Assembly (NCBI GenBank): GCA_964426945.1
Contig: CAYRSS010000021.1
Location: forward strand, 1 to 64,000
Direction: 5' to 3'
Origin: CAYRSS01 sp964426945
GTDB lineage: Bacteria; Planctomycetota; Phycisphaerae; UBA1845
DNA length: 64,000 nt
Part shown: piece by piece, positions 16,921 through 24,835 of the stretch
Numbering within the stretch: the stretch's first letter is position 1
How the letters are laid out: each line of letters starts with the position of its first letter
Notes under the pieces: generated by a model
What the model was told of the DNA's origin: nothing
The model's input: the letters and a program-made list of their open reading frames with translations, nothing else
The model's database searches: none
Position numbers and translations under genes: made by a program

Positions 16921-18999
16921 ATGAGCGTGGCCGGATGGGATGATCCCCTGCAGTACGTGCGCGGGGTCGGTCCGCGCCGCGCAGCGGCGTTTGAGGCGCT
17001 TGGCCTGCGGACCGTCGGCGATCTGGTGGAGTACCTGCCGTTCCGCCTCGAGCACATTCCCCGCTCCATTCCGATCGGCCATGTGATCGAGGGGCAGACC
17101 GCCACCCTGGTGGGCGAGCTGCGCGACGTCAACACTCGCGGCCCGCTTTCCAACCAACGGGTGACCGCGACCCTCGTCGACGGCACCGGGCGCTGTCGGA
17201 TGACGTGGTTTCATTCCACGTACCTCGTCGACAAGCTGCACCACGGGCTCATCGTGCGGGTAACCGGCCGGATTGAGCCGGGGCCATCGGGAGCCACCCT
17301 CACCAACCCGCAGTGGGCCGCCATCGAAAACCCCGAGGACGCGTTCGCCGACGACTGCGACCGTTTTCTGCCGGTGTATTCGGCCACGGCGGACCTACCG
17401 ACGCGGCAGATCGCCCGGGTGATCGATGGGGTACTGGACGACGCGCTGCGCGCGGCGGTGGAGTTCCTTCCCGCGGCGATTCGCGAGCGGCTCGGCTTCG
17501 CCCCGAGACCCGATGCGCTGCGCCGTTGCCACCGCCCCGATTCGGCGGAGGGGTTTGCCGAGGCCCGGCGACGCTTCGCGTACGAGGAGTTTCTGCTCGG
17601 CCAACTCGCCGCCCAGGCCAGTCGGCGGCGAGCCGCGAAGATCGGCCGGGCGGTGCCGATCCCCATGACTGCGGAGATTGACCGGCGCATTCGGGCGCGC
17701 CTGCCGTTTGCCTTGACCGCAGGGCAGGATGAGGCCGTTCGTGAGATCGTGGCTGACCTCGGCCGCGCCGAACCGATGAACCGGCTGCTGCAGGCGGACG
17801 TCGGCGCCGGCAAGACGGCGGTTGCGCTTTTTGCGACGCTGGCGGTCGTGGCCGCCCGCAAGCAGGCGGCCTGGCTCGCGCCCACGGAGGTGCTGGCGGC
17901 GCAGCATCACGCCCGCATCGCCACCTACCTCGAGGGAAGCCGGGTCCGGATCGGGCTTCTGGCCGGATCGACCTCGCGGGCGGAACGAGATCGCATGCTG
18001 AAGGACGCGGCAGACGGGCGGCTCGATCTGCTGATCGGCACGCACGCCGTGCTCGAAGAGGTCGTGCGCTTCCGGGACCTCGCGCTCGCCGTCATTGACG
18101 AACAGCAGAAGTTCGGCGTCGCGCAGCGCAACGCCCTCCGCCGCAAGGGCCATTGTCCGCACACCCTGGTCCTGACGGCGACGCCCATCCCTCGCACGCT
18201 GGCCCTGACGGTCTTCGGCGATCTCGACGTCTCGTCAATCCGCGAGCTTCCTCCAGGTCGTCGGCCCGTGGAAACGCGGCTGGTCACGCCGGAGCTCGAG
18301 CCGCGGGCGTGGAGCTTCGTACGTCAGCGACTCGACGCCGGCGAGCAGGGCTACATCGTGTATCCACTCGTGAACGAGTCCGACGCCATTCCGCTGAAAG
18401 CCGCGACATCGGAGGTCGAGCGGCTGGGCCGTGAGGAGTTGGGGGGCTATCGCCTCGGGCTGCTTCATGGTCGGTTGCGGCCCGACGAGAAAGCGGCTGT
18501 CATGCGCCGGTTCAAAGCCGGCGAGGTGCAGGTGCTCGTGTCGACGACGGCCGTGGAGGTCGGCGTCGATGTCGCGGCGGCGACCCTCATGGTGGTGCAG
18601 CATGCGGAGCGATTCGGGCTCAGCCAGCTTCATCAGCTTCGCGGCCGGGTAGGGCGAGGCGATCGTCAGTCTTTCTGCCTGCTCTTCTCGCACGGCCGCG
18701 GGGAGAACGCGTCCGCCCGCCTGACGGTGCTATGCGAAACCAACGACGGCTTCCGCATCGCGGAGGAGGATCTGCGCCTTCGCGGGCCCGGCGAGGTGCT
18801 CGGCACGCGGCAGCACGGTCAGCCCATGTTCCGCGTGGCCGATCCCGTGGCGGACTTTGATCTGCTGGCAGCGGCCAGGGATGACGCTGCGGCGATCCTT
18901 CGGGAGGATCCCGATCTGGCCCGGCCGGAACACCGGCTGCTTAGACAGGCGATGCTCAGACGGTATGCTGCCGTCCTTCCGCTGGCTGACGTGGCGTAG
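16921..18999 (+). CDS. recG: ATP-dependent DNA helicase RecG
   Basis: RecG drives fork regression and Holliday junction branch migration. The 692-residue protein has the N-terminal wedge/OB domain (VGPRRAAAFEALGLRTVGDL, GRIEPGPSG), Walker A GAGKTAV near 296, the DEQH-equivalent DEQQKFG near 393, and C-terminal helicase motifs including HGRLRPDEK and QLRGRVGRG. DEQQ in place of DEQH is a mild variant. The frame is open for 165 codons upstream through the LysM gene in another phase, but the ATG at 16921 gives a normal RecG start. Confidence 0.95.
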   Translation: MSVAGWDDPLQYVRGVGPRRAAAFEALGLRTVGDLVEYLPFRLEHIPRSIPIGHVIEGQTATLVGELRDVNTRGPLSNQRVTATLVDGTGRCRMTWFHSTYLVDKLHHGLIVRVTGRIEPGPSGATLTNPQWAAIENPEDAFADDCDRFLPVYSATADLPTRQIARVIDGVLDDALRAAVEFLPAAIRERLGFAPRPDALRRCHRPDSAEGFAEARRRFAYEEFLLGQLAAQASRRRAAKIGRAVPIPMTAEIDRRIRARLPFALTAGQDEAVREIVADLGRAEPMNRLLQADVGAGKTAVALFATLAVVAARKQAAWLAPTEVLAAQHHARIATYLEGSRVRIGLLAGSTSRAERDRMLKDAADGRLDLLIGTHAVLEEVVRFRDLALAVIDEQQKFGVAQRNALRRKGHCPHTLVLTATPIPRTLALTVFGDLDVSSIRELPPGRRPVETRLVTPELEPRAWSFVRQRLDAGEQGYIVYPLVNESDAIPLKAATSEVERLGREELGGYRLGLLHGRLRPDEKAAVMRRFKAGEVQVLVSTTAVEVGVDVAAATLMVVQHAERFGLSQLHQLRGRVGRGDRQSFCLLFSHGRGENASARLTVLCETNDGFRIAEEDLRLRGPGEVLGTRQHGQPMFRVADPVADFDLLAAARDDAAAILREDPDLARPEHRLLRQAMLRRYAAVLPLADVA

Positions 19000-19035
19000 G
19001 AGTCGCGTCGGCCGTCGGGCGGTGATCGGGCACGG

Positions 19036-20898
19036 ATGACGGATCAAGCCCCCATTGCGGCCGAGCGGTCCCGGCTTACCTCGGGCGGTGCGCTGTTACC
19101 GGCGCTGCGCCTCTTCACCGGCCTGATGGCCGCCGCGGCGCTGGTGTCGTTGGCATTGGAATTCGGCTTCGATCAGCCGCCCCTGCCGCAGTCGGCCCTC
19201 GTGGCCACGCAGATCGCCGCGGCGGGCGCCTACCTGCTGCTCCGAACGGTGGAACTTCTCAAGGCGCCCTCGCGCGCCGCCGCGTTGCGCGGCATGTGGC
19301 TCGACATCGGGCTGCTGCTGGTGGTGCTGGTGTACCCGTTCATCCAGTTCGAATTCGCCGCGGATGCGTCGGGGCCGGTGCTGAAGCTGTCCGCGCTCTA
19401 CATCGCGGTCATGCAGGCGGCGCTGGCCGTGCGACTCACCATCGAAGCGGTGCGGCTCAACCTCGTTATCTCCCGAAGCGGGCTGCACCCCTCGCGTTTC
19501 ATGGTGATCACCTTCCTCGGGCTGATCATTGCAGGGACGTTGGCGCTGGCCCTCCCGCGGGCGACGACGGAGCGCGTGGAGTCGGCCCCGGAATTCTCGA
19601 TTCCCCGGCACCTGTTGAACTGCGCGTTCACGGCGACCAGCGCGGTGTGCGTCACCGGCCTGACCGTCTACGATACCGAGCGGGATTTCACGCGGTTCGG
19701 CCAGTGGATCATCCTTCTGCTGATGCAGGCAGGCGGATTGGGAATCATGGTTTCAGGCTCTCTGCTCAGCGTGCTGGCGCAACGACAGCTCTCGCTGCGC
19801 CAATCGCTGGCGATCCAGGACGTCTTCAGCTACCGCACCCTGGGCCGCATCCGCGACATGGTGGTGTTCATCGTCGTCTTCACCGTGGTGATCGAGTGCT
19901 ACGGAACGATCGCGCTCTACCCGATGTTCGATCACATCGAGGATACGTGGATCCGCCTGTTCTACAGCGTGTTCCATGCGGTGAGCGCGTTCTGCAACGC
20001 GGGTTTTTCCCTCGAGGGAGACAACCTTGTCTCGTACCGTTTTGCTTTGCCGGTCTACACCGCGGTGATGCCGCTGATCGTTCTGGGGGGATTGGGGTTT
20101 CCGGTGCTGTACGACCTATGGCTCGGCATGGCGACCACCGTCCGCCGACGGCTCGCGCTGAGACGCGGGTTAAGGCCGGTCCGGCGGCATCGGCTTGCGC
20201 TGCATTCGCGGCTCGTGTTGATCGTGTCAGCGCTGCTGATCCTCGCCGGGACCGGGGGTATCTTCCTCTGCGAGTCGCTGGGGCGGGCGGACGTGGCGGT
20301 TGACCCTGCGGCACCCACGATGCGCTGGGCCTGGTGGGGACAGCGCCTGCTCGATTCGCTTTTCCTGTCCATCAGCTCGCGAACCGCAGGGTTCAACACG
20401 GTGCTCATGTCGCCGCAGGATATGACGCCGGGGGCCCACATGGTCTGCGCGCTGCTGATGTTCGTCGGTGGGTCGCCTGCCTCCACGGCAGGCGGGGTCA
20501 AGACCGTGACGATCGCGGTGATCACGATGGGTGTGCTGGCGACCGTACGCGGCCGAAACCACGTCGAAGCGTTCGGTCGTCAGCTTCCGGACAACACGGT
20601 GCGCCGCTCGGCGGTGATCATCCTCGCCATGTTCGGCCTCCAGAGCGTAGTCATTCTCGCTTTGGCCGTCTCGGAGACGGCCACCCTGGCGGAGGTGATG
20701 TTCGAGTCGGTTTCAGCCTGCAACACCGTCGGCCTCTCCAAGGGCATTACGCCCGAATTGACGTCCCCTGGGCGAGTCGTGATCATGATAGCCATGTTCG
20801 CGGGCCGATTGGGCCCGCTCACGATGCTTATCGCTCTGGCCGGGCGTGCACAACCGGCGAGGTACGAGTACCCATCCGAGGATGTGGGCATCGGTTGA
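19036..20898 (+). CDS. trkH: TrkH/KtrB-type potassium transporter with N-terminal membrane extension
   Basis: This 620-residue K+ channel-like transporter has four pore loops with the selectivity glycines: VCVTGLT near 204, SAFCNAGFS near 319, SSRTAGFNT near 448 and CNTVGLS near 562. About 150 extra N-terminal residues hold some four hydrophobic helices not present in the TrkH core; their role is unknown. The RCK regulator follows after 34 bases, so the pair forms a Ktr-like K+ uptake system. No riboswitch is visible upstream, unlike the second copy at 30673. Confidence 0.92.
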   Translation: MTDQAPIAAERSRLTSGGALLPALRLFTGLMAAAALVSLALEFGFDQPPLPQSALVATQIAAAGAYLLLRTVELLKAPSRAAALRGMWLDIGLLLVVLVYPFIQFEFAADASGPVLKLSALYIAVMQAALAVRLTIEAVRLNLVISRSGLHPSRFMVITFLGLIIAGTLALALPRATTERVESAPEFSIPRHLLNCAFTATSAVCVTGLTVYDTERDFTRFGQWIILLLMQAGGLGIMVSGSLLSVLAQRQLSLRQSLAIQDVFSYRTLGRIRDMVVFIVVFTVVIECYGTIALYPMFDHIEDTWIRLFYSVFHAVSAFCNAGFSLEGDNLVSYRFALPVYTAVMPLIVLGGLGFPVLYDLWLGMATTVRRRLALRRGLRPVRRHRLALHSRLVLIVSALLILAGTGGIFLCESLGRADVAVDPAAPTMRWAWWGQRLLDSLFLSISSRTAGFNTVLMSPQDMTPGAHMVCALLMFVGGSPASTAGGVKTVTIAVITMGVLATVRGRNHVEAFGRQLPDNTVRRSAVIILAMFGLQSVVILALAVSETATLAEVMFESVSACNTVGLSKGITPELTSPGRVVIMIAMFAGRLGPLTMLIALAGRAQPARYEYPSEDVGIG

Positions 20899-20932
20899 TC
20901 TGCCTTGACGGGCGAGCAAACGGAGTCTCTCG

Positions 20933-21619
20933 ATGCAGCGTTTCGCGGTGATAGGACTTGGCCGCTTCGGAATGCGGCTCGCCAAGGCGCTGGCCGCAGA
21001 GGATGCAGAGGTCATCGCCATCGACCGCGATCCGAAGTTCGTCGAGAGCTGCCGCGACCAGGTGACGCTCGCCGTCTGCCTCGACAGCACGGATGAGGAA
21101 GCCCTTCGATCGCAGGGCGTGGAGAAGGTCGACACGGCGATCGTCGGGATCGGCACGGACTTCGAGTCGGCCGCGCTGACGGTCGCGCTGCTGCGCAGCA
21201 TGGGCTGCCGCCGGATCGTGGCCCGCGCCGAGAGCGACATCCAGGCGCGGATCATGTACCGCGTGGGGGCCGATGAGATCGCCTCGCCCGAGCGCGAGTC
21301 CGCCGCCCGCTGGGCCCACCGCATCGGTCGGCCCAACCTGCAGAAGTACGTCGAACTCGGGGAGGGCTACAGCCTGGTCTACCTCGCAGCCCCGGCGTCG
21401 TTTCACGACTGCGATCTGCAGAGCCTCAAGCTGCGAAACAAGTACGGCGTGAACCTCGTGGCCATCAACCGGCCGCTCGAAGACGACGAGGCCGCGGAGC
21501 CCGGAACCGTCGGGCTTACTCGGACGCTCATTCCGGACGCCGACACCACGATTCTCCCGGGCGACATCCTCATCGTGGTCGGCGCGGACGATTGCATCGC
21601 CCGCCTGCCAAAGCAATAG
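20933..21619 (+). CDS. ktrA: KtrA/TrkA-type RCK regulatory subunit
   Basis: This 228-residue cytosolic protein gates its TrkH partner. It begins with the Rossmann motif VIGLGRFG (6-13) and the acidic AIDRDPK that binds the nucleotide ribose, then a C-terminal RCK_C domain (ELGEGYSLVYLAAPASFHDC onward). Having a single RCK unit, it resembles KtrA rather than the two-unit E. coli TrkA. The gene order trkH-ktrA and the 34-base gap support co-transcription. Confidence 0.92.
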   Translation: MQRFAVIGLGRFGMRLAKALAAEDAEVIAIDRDPKFVESCRDQVTLAVCLDSTDEEALRSQGVEKVDTAIVGIGTDFESAALTVALLRSMGCRRIVARAESDIQARIMYRVGADEIASPERESAARWAHRIGRPNLQKYVELGEGYSLVYLAAPASFHDCDLQSLKLRNKYGVNLVAINRPLEDDEAAEPGTVGLTRTLIPDADTTILPGDILIVVGADDCIARLPKQ

Positions 21620-21659
21620 CACGCGTTATCTCACCGCGCCGGTCGCCCGATGGCTGGCG

Positions 21660-21692
21660 AAAAAAAGCGGATCCGCCCGAGGGCGGATCCGC
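21660..21692 (-). terminator. Intrinsic terminator of the three-gene exported operon
   Basis: Read on the minus strand, GCGGATCCGCC (21692-21682), a 4-base loop and its perfect 11-base complement (21677-21667) are followed by seven U (21666-21660). This is a textbook intrinsic terminator 33 bases after the stop of the gene at 21725. On the plus strand the hairpin lies 48 bases after the ktrA stop and may work in both directions. Confidence 0.9.
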
Positions 21693-21724
21693 CTGATGAG
21701 ATTGGTCTGGTCGGCGACGCGGCG

Positions 21725-23638
21725 TCAGTCGCCGCCGGTGGAAGATGGCGGCCGACGCGGCCGGCGACGACCCGGTGGCGGGGCGGCCTCTTCCTGCTGA
21801 GGCTGGGTGTCGTCCGGAACGGCCTCCAGCACAACTTCGGCCTCCGAGAACTTCGTGATGCGCGCGGCCTTCAGGTTCTCCACCTCGAAGGGTCCATAGG
21901 CCACCAATCCGAGCGGGTAGTCCGAGTCGCGCATGTTGCCGCTGATGAGGTAGGACGGATACCGTCCAACCGGCTTGTCGTCGACATAGACCACAAGGTC
22001 ATCAAGCCACAGGGCGACGACGCGATGACGGCCATTGTCGTCGAAGCGGGCGAGGACTTTTGTGTCTGTGTCGTGCTGATCCGCGTCGAGTTGCGAGACG
22101 CCGAACCACGCACCGTTGCTGTTCACATCGCCTTTGAAGGCGACGTCGAACGTCACGGCGCAGGGCGCGTACTCGTTCATGCGGATTCCCAGGACGCTGG
22201 GCGCCTCTTCCGCCTTGACGTCGCAGCGCAGCAGCCCCTTGGACGCCGACCAGTCCTTCTTCGACTCGCCCACCGAGGCGAATTCGTCCAGCGAATCAAG
22301 GGAGACGCTGCGCCAATCGGCGATCTCCTCGACGGTCTTGAGCTCGTTCACGAACGGCTTGAATGCGGTAGAACTGCTGCGCTTCGCATACTCCGGCGAG
22401 GTCAGAACGGGGTCGTTCAGGTCCTTGACGTAGCGATACTTCATCCACTCGACCCAGCGGCGTTCAAACTCCTCGACAGCGCCCGTCTCGGGGATGCCGA
22501 AGACCGCGGCGCAGGCCGCGTCATGATCGTTGCCCGCCGCCAGTTCGCTGAGGAAGGTGTACATCGCGTGCGGGCCGGTCTCGAAGATGTAGAGCACGAC
22601 TGATGCACTCTGCTCGTAGAACAGGCTGACGCGCGCGGGATAGCCAACCTGCTCGAACAGGTCGCGCATGCGGAAGTACTCGCCGGCGACGACCGCGCGA
22701 GCCAGCCGGCCGGCTTCGCGGTAGTGTTTGCGCGTCTGCTCAAACCGGCCGGCGACCGCTTCGTGGAGCCACTGCGGCGTCACGCTGCGGGCCGCGCCGA
22801 AGAACTCGTTGATCATGGCGTGGGTGAGTTCGTGCGGCAGAATACTCTCGATCGCGTACTTGTAGAGGAACTTGCGTCCCTGTTCGTCGGCGTCGAGCTG
22901 GAAGATCAGCAGCCATGTCGTGCGACCGGTCATCGAGCCCGACGTGACGCCATGCGATGACGGGGGGGCGCCGCCGACGCGGACGTAGTCCTCCCAGTCC
23001 TTGTAAACGACAATCGGGAACCGCGGGGCCCACGACTTGCCTCCGAAGAGGTGCTCCGTCATGAAATCCAGGTAGATTTCCGCCCGTTCCGCGACGATCT
23101 TCGAGAGACGCTCGTTGTGGCTCCAGACCGAGAAGTGGTGCGTCTCGTACTTGAAGGGCGGAACCGGGAAGTTGTCGGGCGGCGGCAGCACCGGCGGCAG
23201 GAAGTTCGAGTCTTCGATGACTTCGAGCCCCTTCCAGTCAATTTCCGGCATCTCGATATAGAAGACGTTCTCCGGCGCGGAGCGGGCCTCAAGCGACACC
23301 GCCTCGGCCTTGTCGAGCTCCGCTCGGCGCAGACGGCTGATCGCGCGGCGCCCGCGGCGGATGTGCTCGTCGCTGACGGAGAGCTTCAGCAGCGCCTCCC
23401 ACGTCTCGATGGACTTGTCACGGTTGCCGGCCTTTTCGTAGGTGTCCGCGAGAAGGATTCGCGCGGGCTCGTTGGCGGGGTTCTCGGCCATTTCCTTTTC
23501 GAGGATGGCGATCGCCTCGTCGAGGCGCCCCTCATCGTAGAGCGTCCGCGCCTTCGCAATGTCGGCCAGGGCCTGTGGAGCGGGCGCCGCGGCGACGACC
23601 CCGGCGAGAAGTACCAAGAGGACAGTGTTACGCGTCAT
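21725..23638 (-). CDS. Exported TPR protein with HExxH gluzincin-like domain
   Basis: This 637-residue protein has a signal peptide (MTRNTVLLVLLAGVVAAAPAP), two TPR-like repeats (about 25-95), then a Peptidase_MA-like metalloprotease domain. The zinc motif is HELTH near 267, followed about 25 residues later by WLHEAVA, which supplies the gluzincin Glu. The C-terminal part (about 440-590) looks like a beta-sandwich of the concanavalin-like type, followed by a Glu/Pro/Arg-rich tail. It is the last gene of a minus-strand operon and overlaps the preceding stop by 11 bases. Substrate unknown; activity is inferred from motif only. Confidence 0.8.
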   Translation of the reverse strand: MTRNTVLLVLLAGVVAAAPAPQALADIAKARTLYDEGRLDEAIAILEKEMAENPANEPARILLADTYEKAGNRDKSIETWEALLKLSVSDEHIRRGRRAISRLRRAELDKAEAVSLEARSAPENVFYIEMPEIDWKGLEVIEDSNFLPPVLPPPDNFPVPPFKYETHHFSVWSHNERLSKIVAERAEIYLDFMTEHLFGGKSWAPRFPIVVYKDWEDYVRVGGAPPSSHGVTSGSMTGRTTWLLIFQLDADEQGRKFLYKYAIESILPHELTHAMINEFFGAARSVTPQWLHEAVAGRFEQTRKHYREAGRLARAVVAGEYFRMRDLFEQVGYPARVSLFYEQSASVVLYIFETGPHAMYTFLSELAAGNDHDAACAAVFGIPETGAVEEFERRWVEWMKYRYVKDLNDPVLTSPEYAKRSSSTAFKPFVNELKTVEEIADWRSVSLDSLDEFASVGESKKDWSASKGLLRCDVKAEEAPSVLGIRMNEYAPCAVTFDVAFKGDVNSNGAWFGVSQLDADQHDTDTKVLARFDDNGRHRVVALWLDDLVVYVDDKPVGRYPSYLISGNMRDSDYPLGLVAYGPFEVENLKAARITKFSEAEVVLEAVPDDTQPQQEEAAPPPGRRRPRRPPSSTGGD

Positions 23639-24830
23639 AGCGATCCCTCCGCTTCTGGACGATCTTCATCATGTCTTCAAACCGGCCCCGCAGCGTGCCG
23701 AGCCATTCGATCAGGTCGCGCATGCCGTCAGGGAACCGCTCGAGCTTCTCGAGCATGTAGTCCGACACCTGCATGAGCGGCCGACACTCCTGCAGAAACG
23801 CATCGCACTGGGCCTGCCACGCTTCGCGCCCCGCAGGCGTCAGGCGGCCGGTGGTGGGGTCGAGCTGGACCTGGATGAGCTCAGGGCTGCGACCCAGGGC
23901 ATCGTCAAACATCTGGAACAGCACGTCCATCAGGTGACCGACTTCGGCGCGGATCAGATCCTGCTCGTAGGCCTCCGCGTATCCGGGGAGAATCGCCTGA
24001 GCCTCCAGAATTGAAGCCTCTGCTTCCTTGAGTTCCTTGATATACGGCAGGTGCCGGTCGATCTCGCCCGCGGGCGGGAGCTTGCGGCAGGCCTCGTAGG
24101 TGCGCCGCGGATCGAAGCTGTCCTGAAACGCCTTGATGCTGCGGCGCTCGTTCCACAGGAGTTGTTCGCAGTATTCCTGGATGGCGCGGCGCCAGATGTC
24201 CGCATCGGCCAGGGCGTTGGGTTCGCGGGCCTGGTCCTGCAGTCGCGGCGGGAGGAACTGGCGCATGTGCTTCTTGTTGATATACCGCAGGTCGTACTCG
24301 GGGTTCCACTCGAAGATCTCGAGGTGGGCCTTGGCGCGACGCTTCTCGTTGGCGGTGCCGTCCTTCTTCTTCGCTTCGAGCAGGTCCTTCGCCGTTTCCC
24401 ACTGCCCCAGCCGCTCGTGGGCGTCGATGATCAGCCAGTCCATCTGCATCCGTACGGCGGGGCTATCCTTGTAGTCCTTGAAGGGCGCCAGGCGGTCGAG
24501 CACCTTCTGGTAGTGGCCGAGCTTCGAATCGGCGGCGGCGTTGAGCGTCTCACGCAGCGGTTCGCTCAGTTCATCGAACTTGTCGACGTTGCGCGACCCG
24601 GACGCCGCGACGGTGTCCACGATCTGCTCGATGTCCTTACGCAGGTAGGTCCGCGTCGAGAACACCGACTTGAGGCGGATGCTCTTGCTGGTCTCCAGCA
24701 CGATCTCGCCCTCGAGAAAGGTGCCGTCCTTGAGAATGACTGTCACAGCCTCGGCCGCGGAGGACGCCAGCGTGCAAACCAGCGCCGCAGCCATCAGCAT
24801 GGAGATTCTTCGCAGGGGGTGTCGCATCAT
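23628..24830 (-). CDS. Exported protein with N-terminal Sm-like barrel, function unknown
   Basis: This 400-residue protein has a signal peptide ending in SSAAEA. Next comes a short beta-barrel-like segment (TVILKDGTFLEGEIVLETS) of a type common in exported planctomycete proteins, where a strand pattern DGTxxEGxIV recurs. The remainder is long charged helices (QDQAREPNALADADIWRR, KELKEAEASILEAQAI) suggesting coiled or helical repeats. No catalytic motif is visible. It lies 5 bases after the DUF4159-type gene and overlaps the protease-like gene, so the three products probably act together. Confidence 0.7.
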   Translation of the reverse strand: MMRHPLRRISMLMAAALVCTLASSAAEAVTVILKDGTFLEGEIVLETSKSIRLKSVFSTRTYLRKDIEQIVDTVAASGSRNVDKFDELSEPLRETLNAAADSKLGHYQKVLDRLAPFKDYKDSPAVRMQMDWLIIDAHERLGQWETAKDLLEAKKKDGTANEKRRAKAHLEIFEWNPEYDLRYINKKHMRQFLPPRLQDQAREPNALADADIWRRAIQEYCEQLLWNERRSIKAFQDSFDPRRTYEACRKLPPAGEIDRHLPYIKELKEAEASILEAQAILPGYAEAYEQDLIRAEVGHLMDVLFQMFDDALGRSPELIQVQLDPTTGRLTPAGREAWQAQCDAFLQECRPLMQVSDYMLEKLERFPDGMRDLIEWLGTLRGRFEDMMKIVQKRRDRYDA

Positions 24831-24835
24831 GGATC

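Noticed and set aside
19296..20303. Plus-strand open frame of about 335 codons inside trkH
   Set aside because: It is out of frame with a clear TrkH and rich in Arg, Gly and His, typical of a shifted GC-rich frame.
21667..21692. Mobile element end or recombination site
   Set aside because: The palindrome has a 4-base loop and a seven-U tract on the minus strand, which is explained by an intrinsic terminator.
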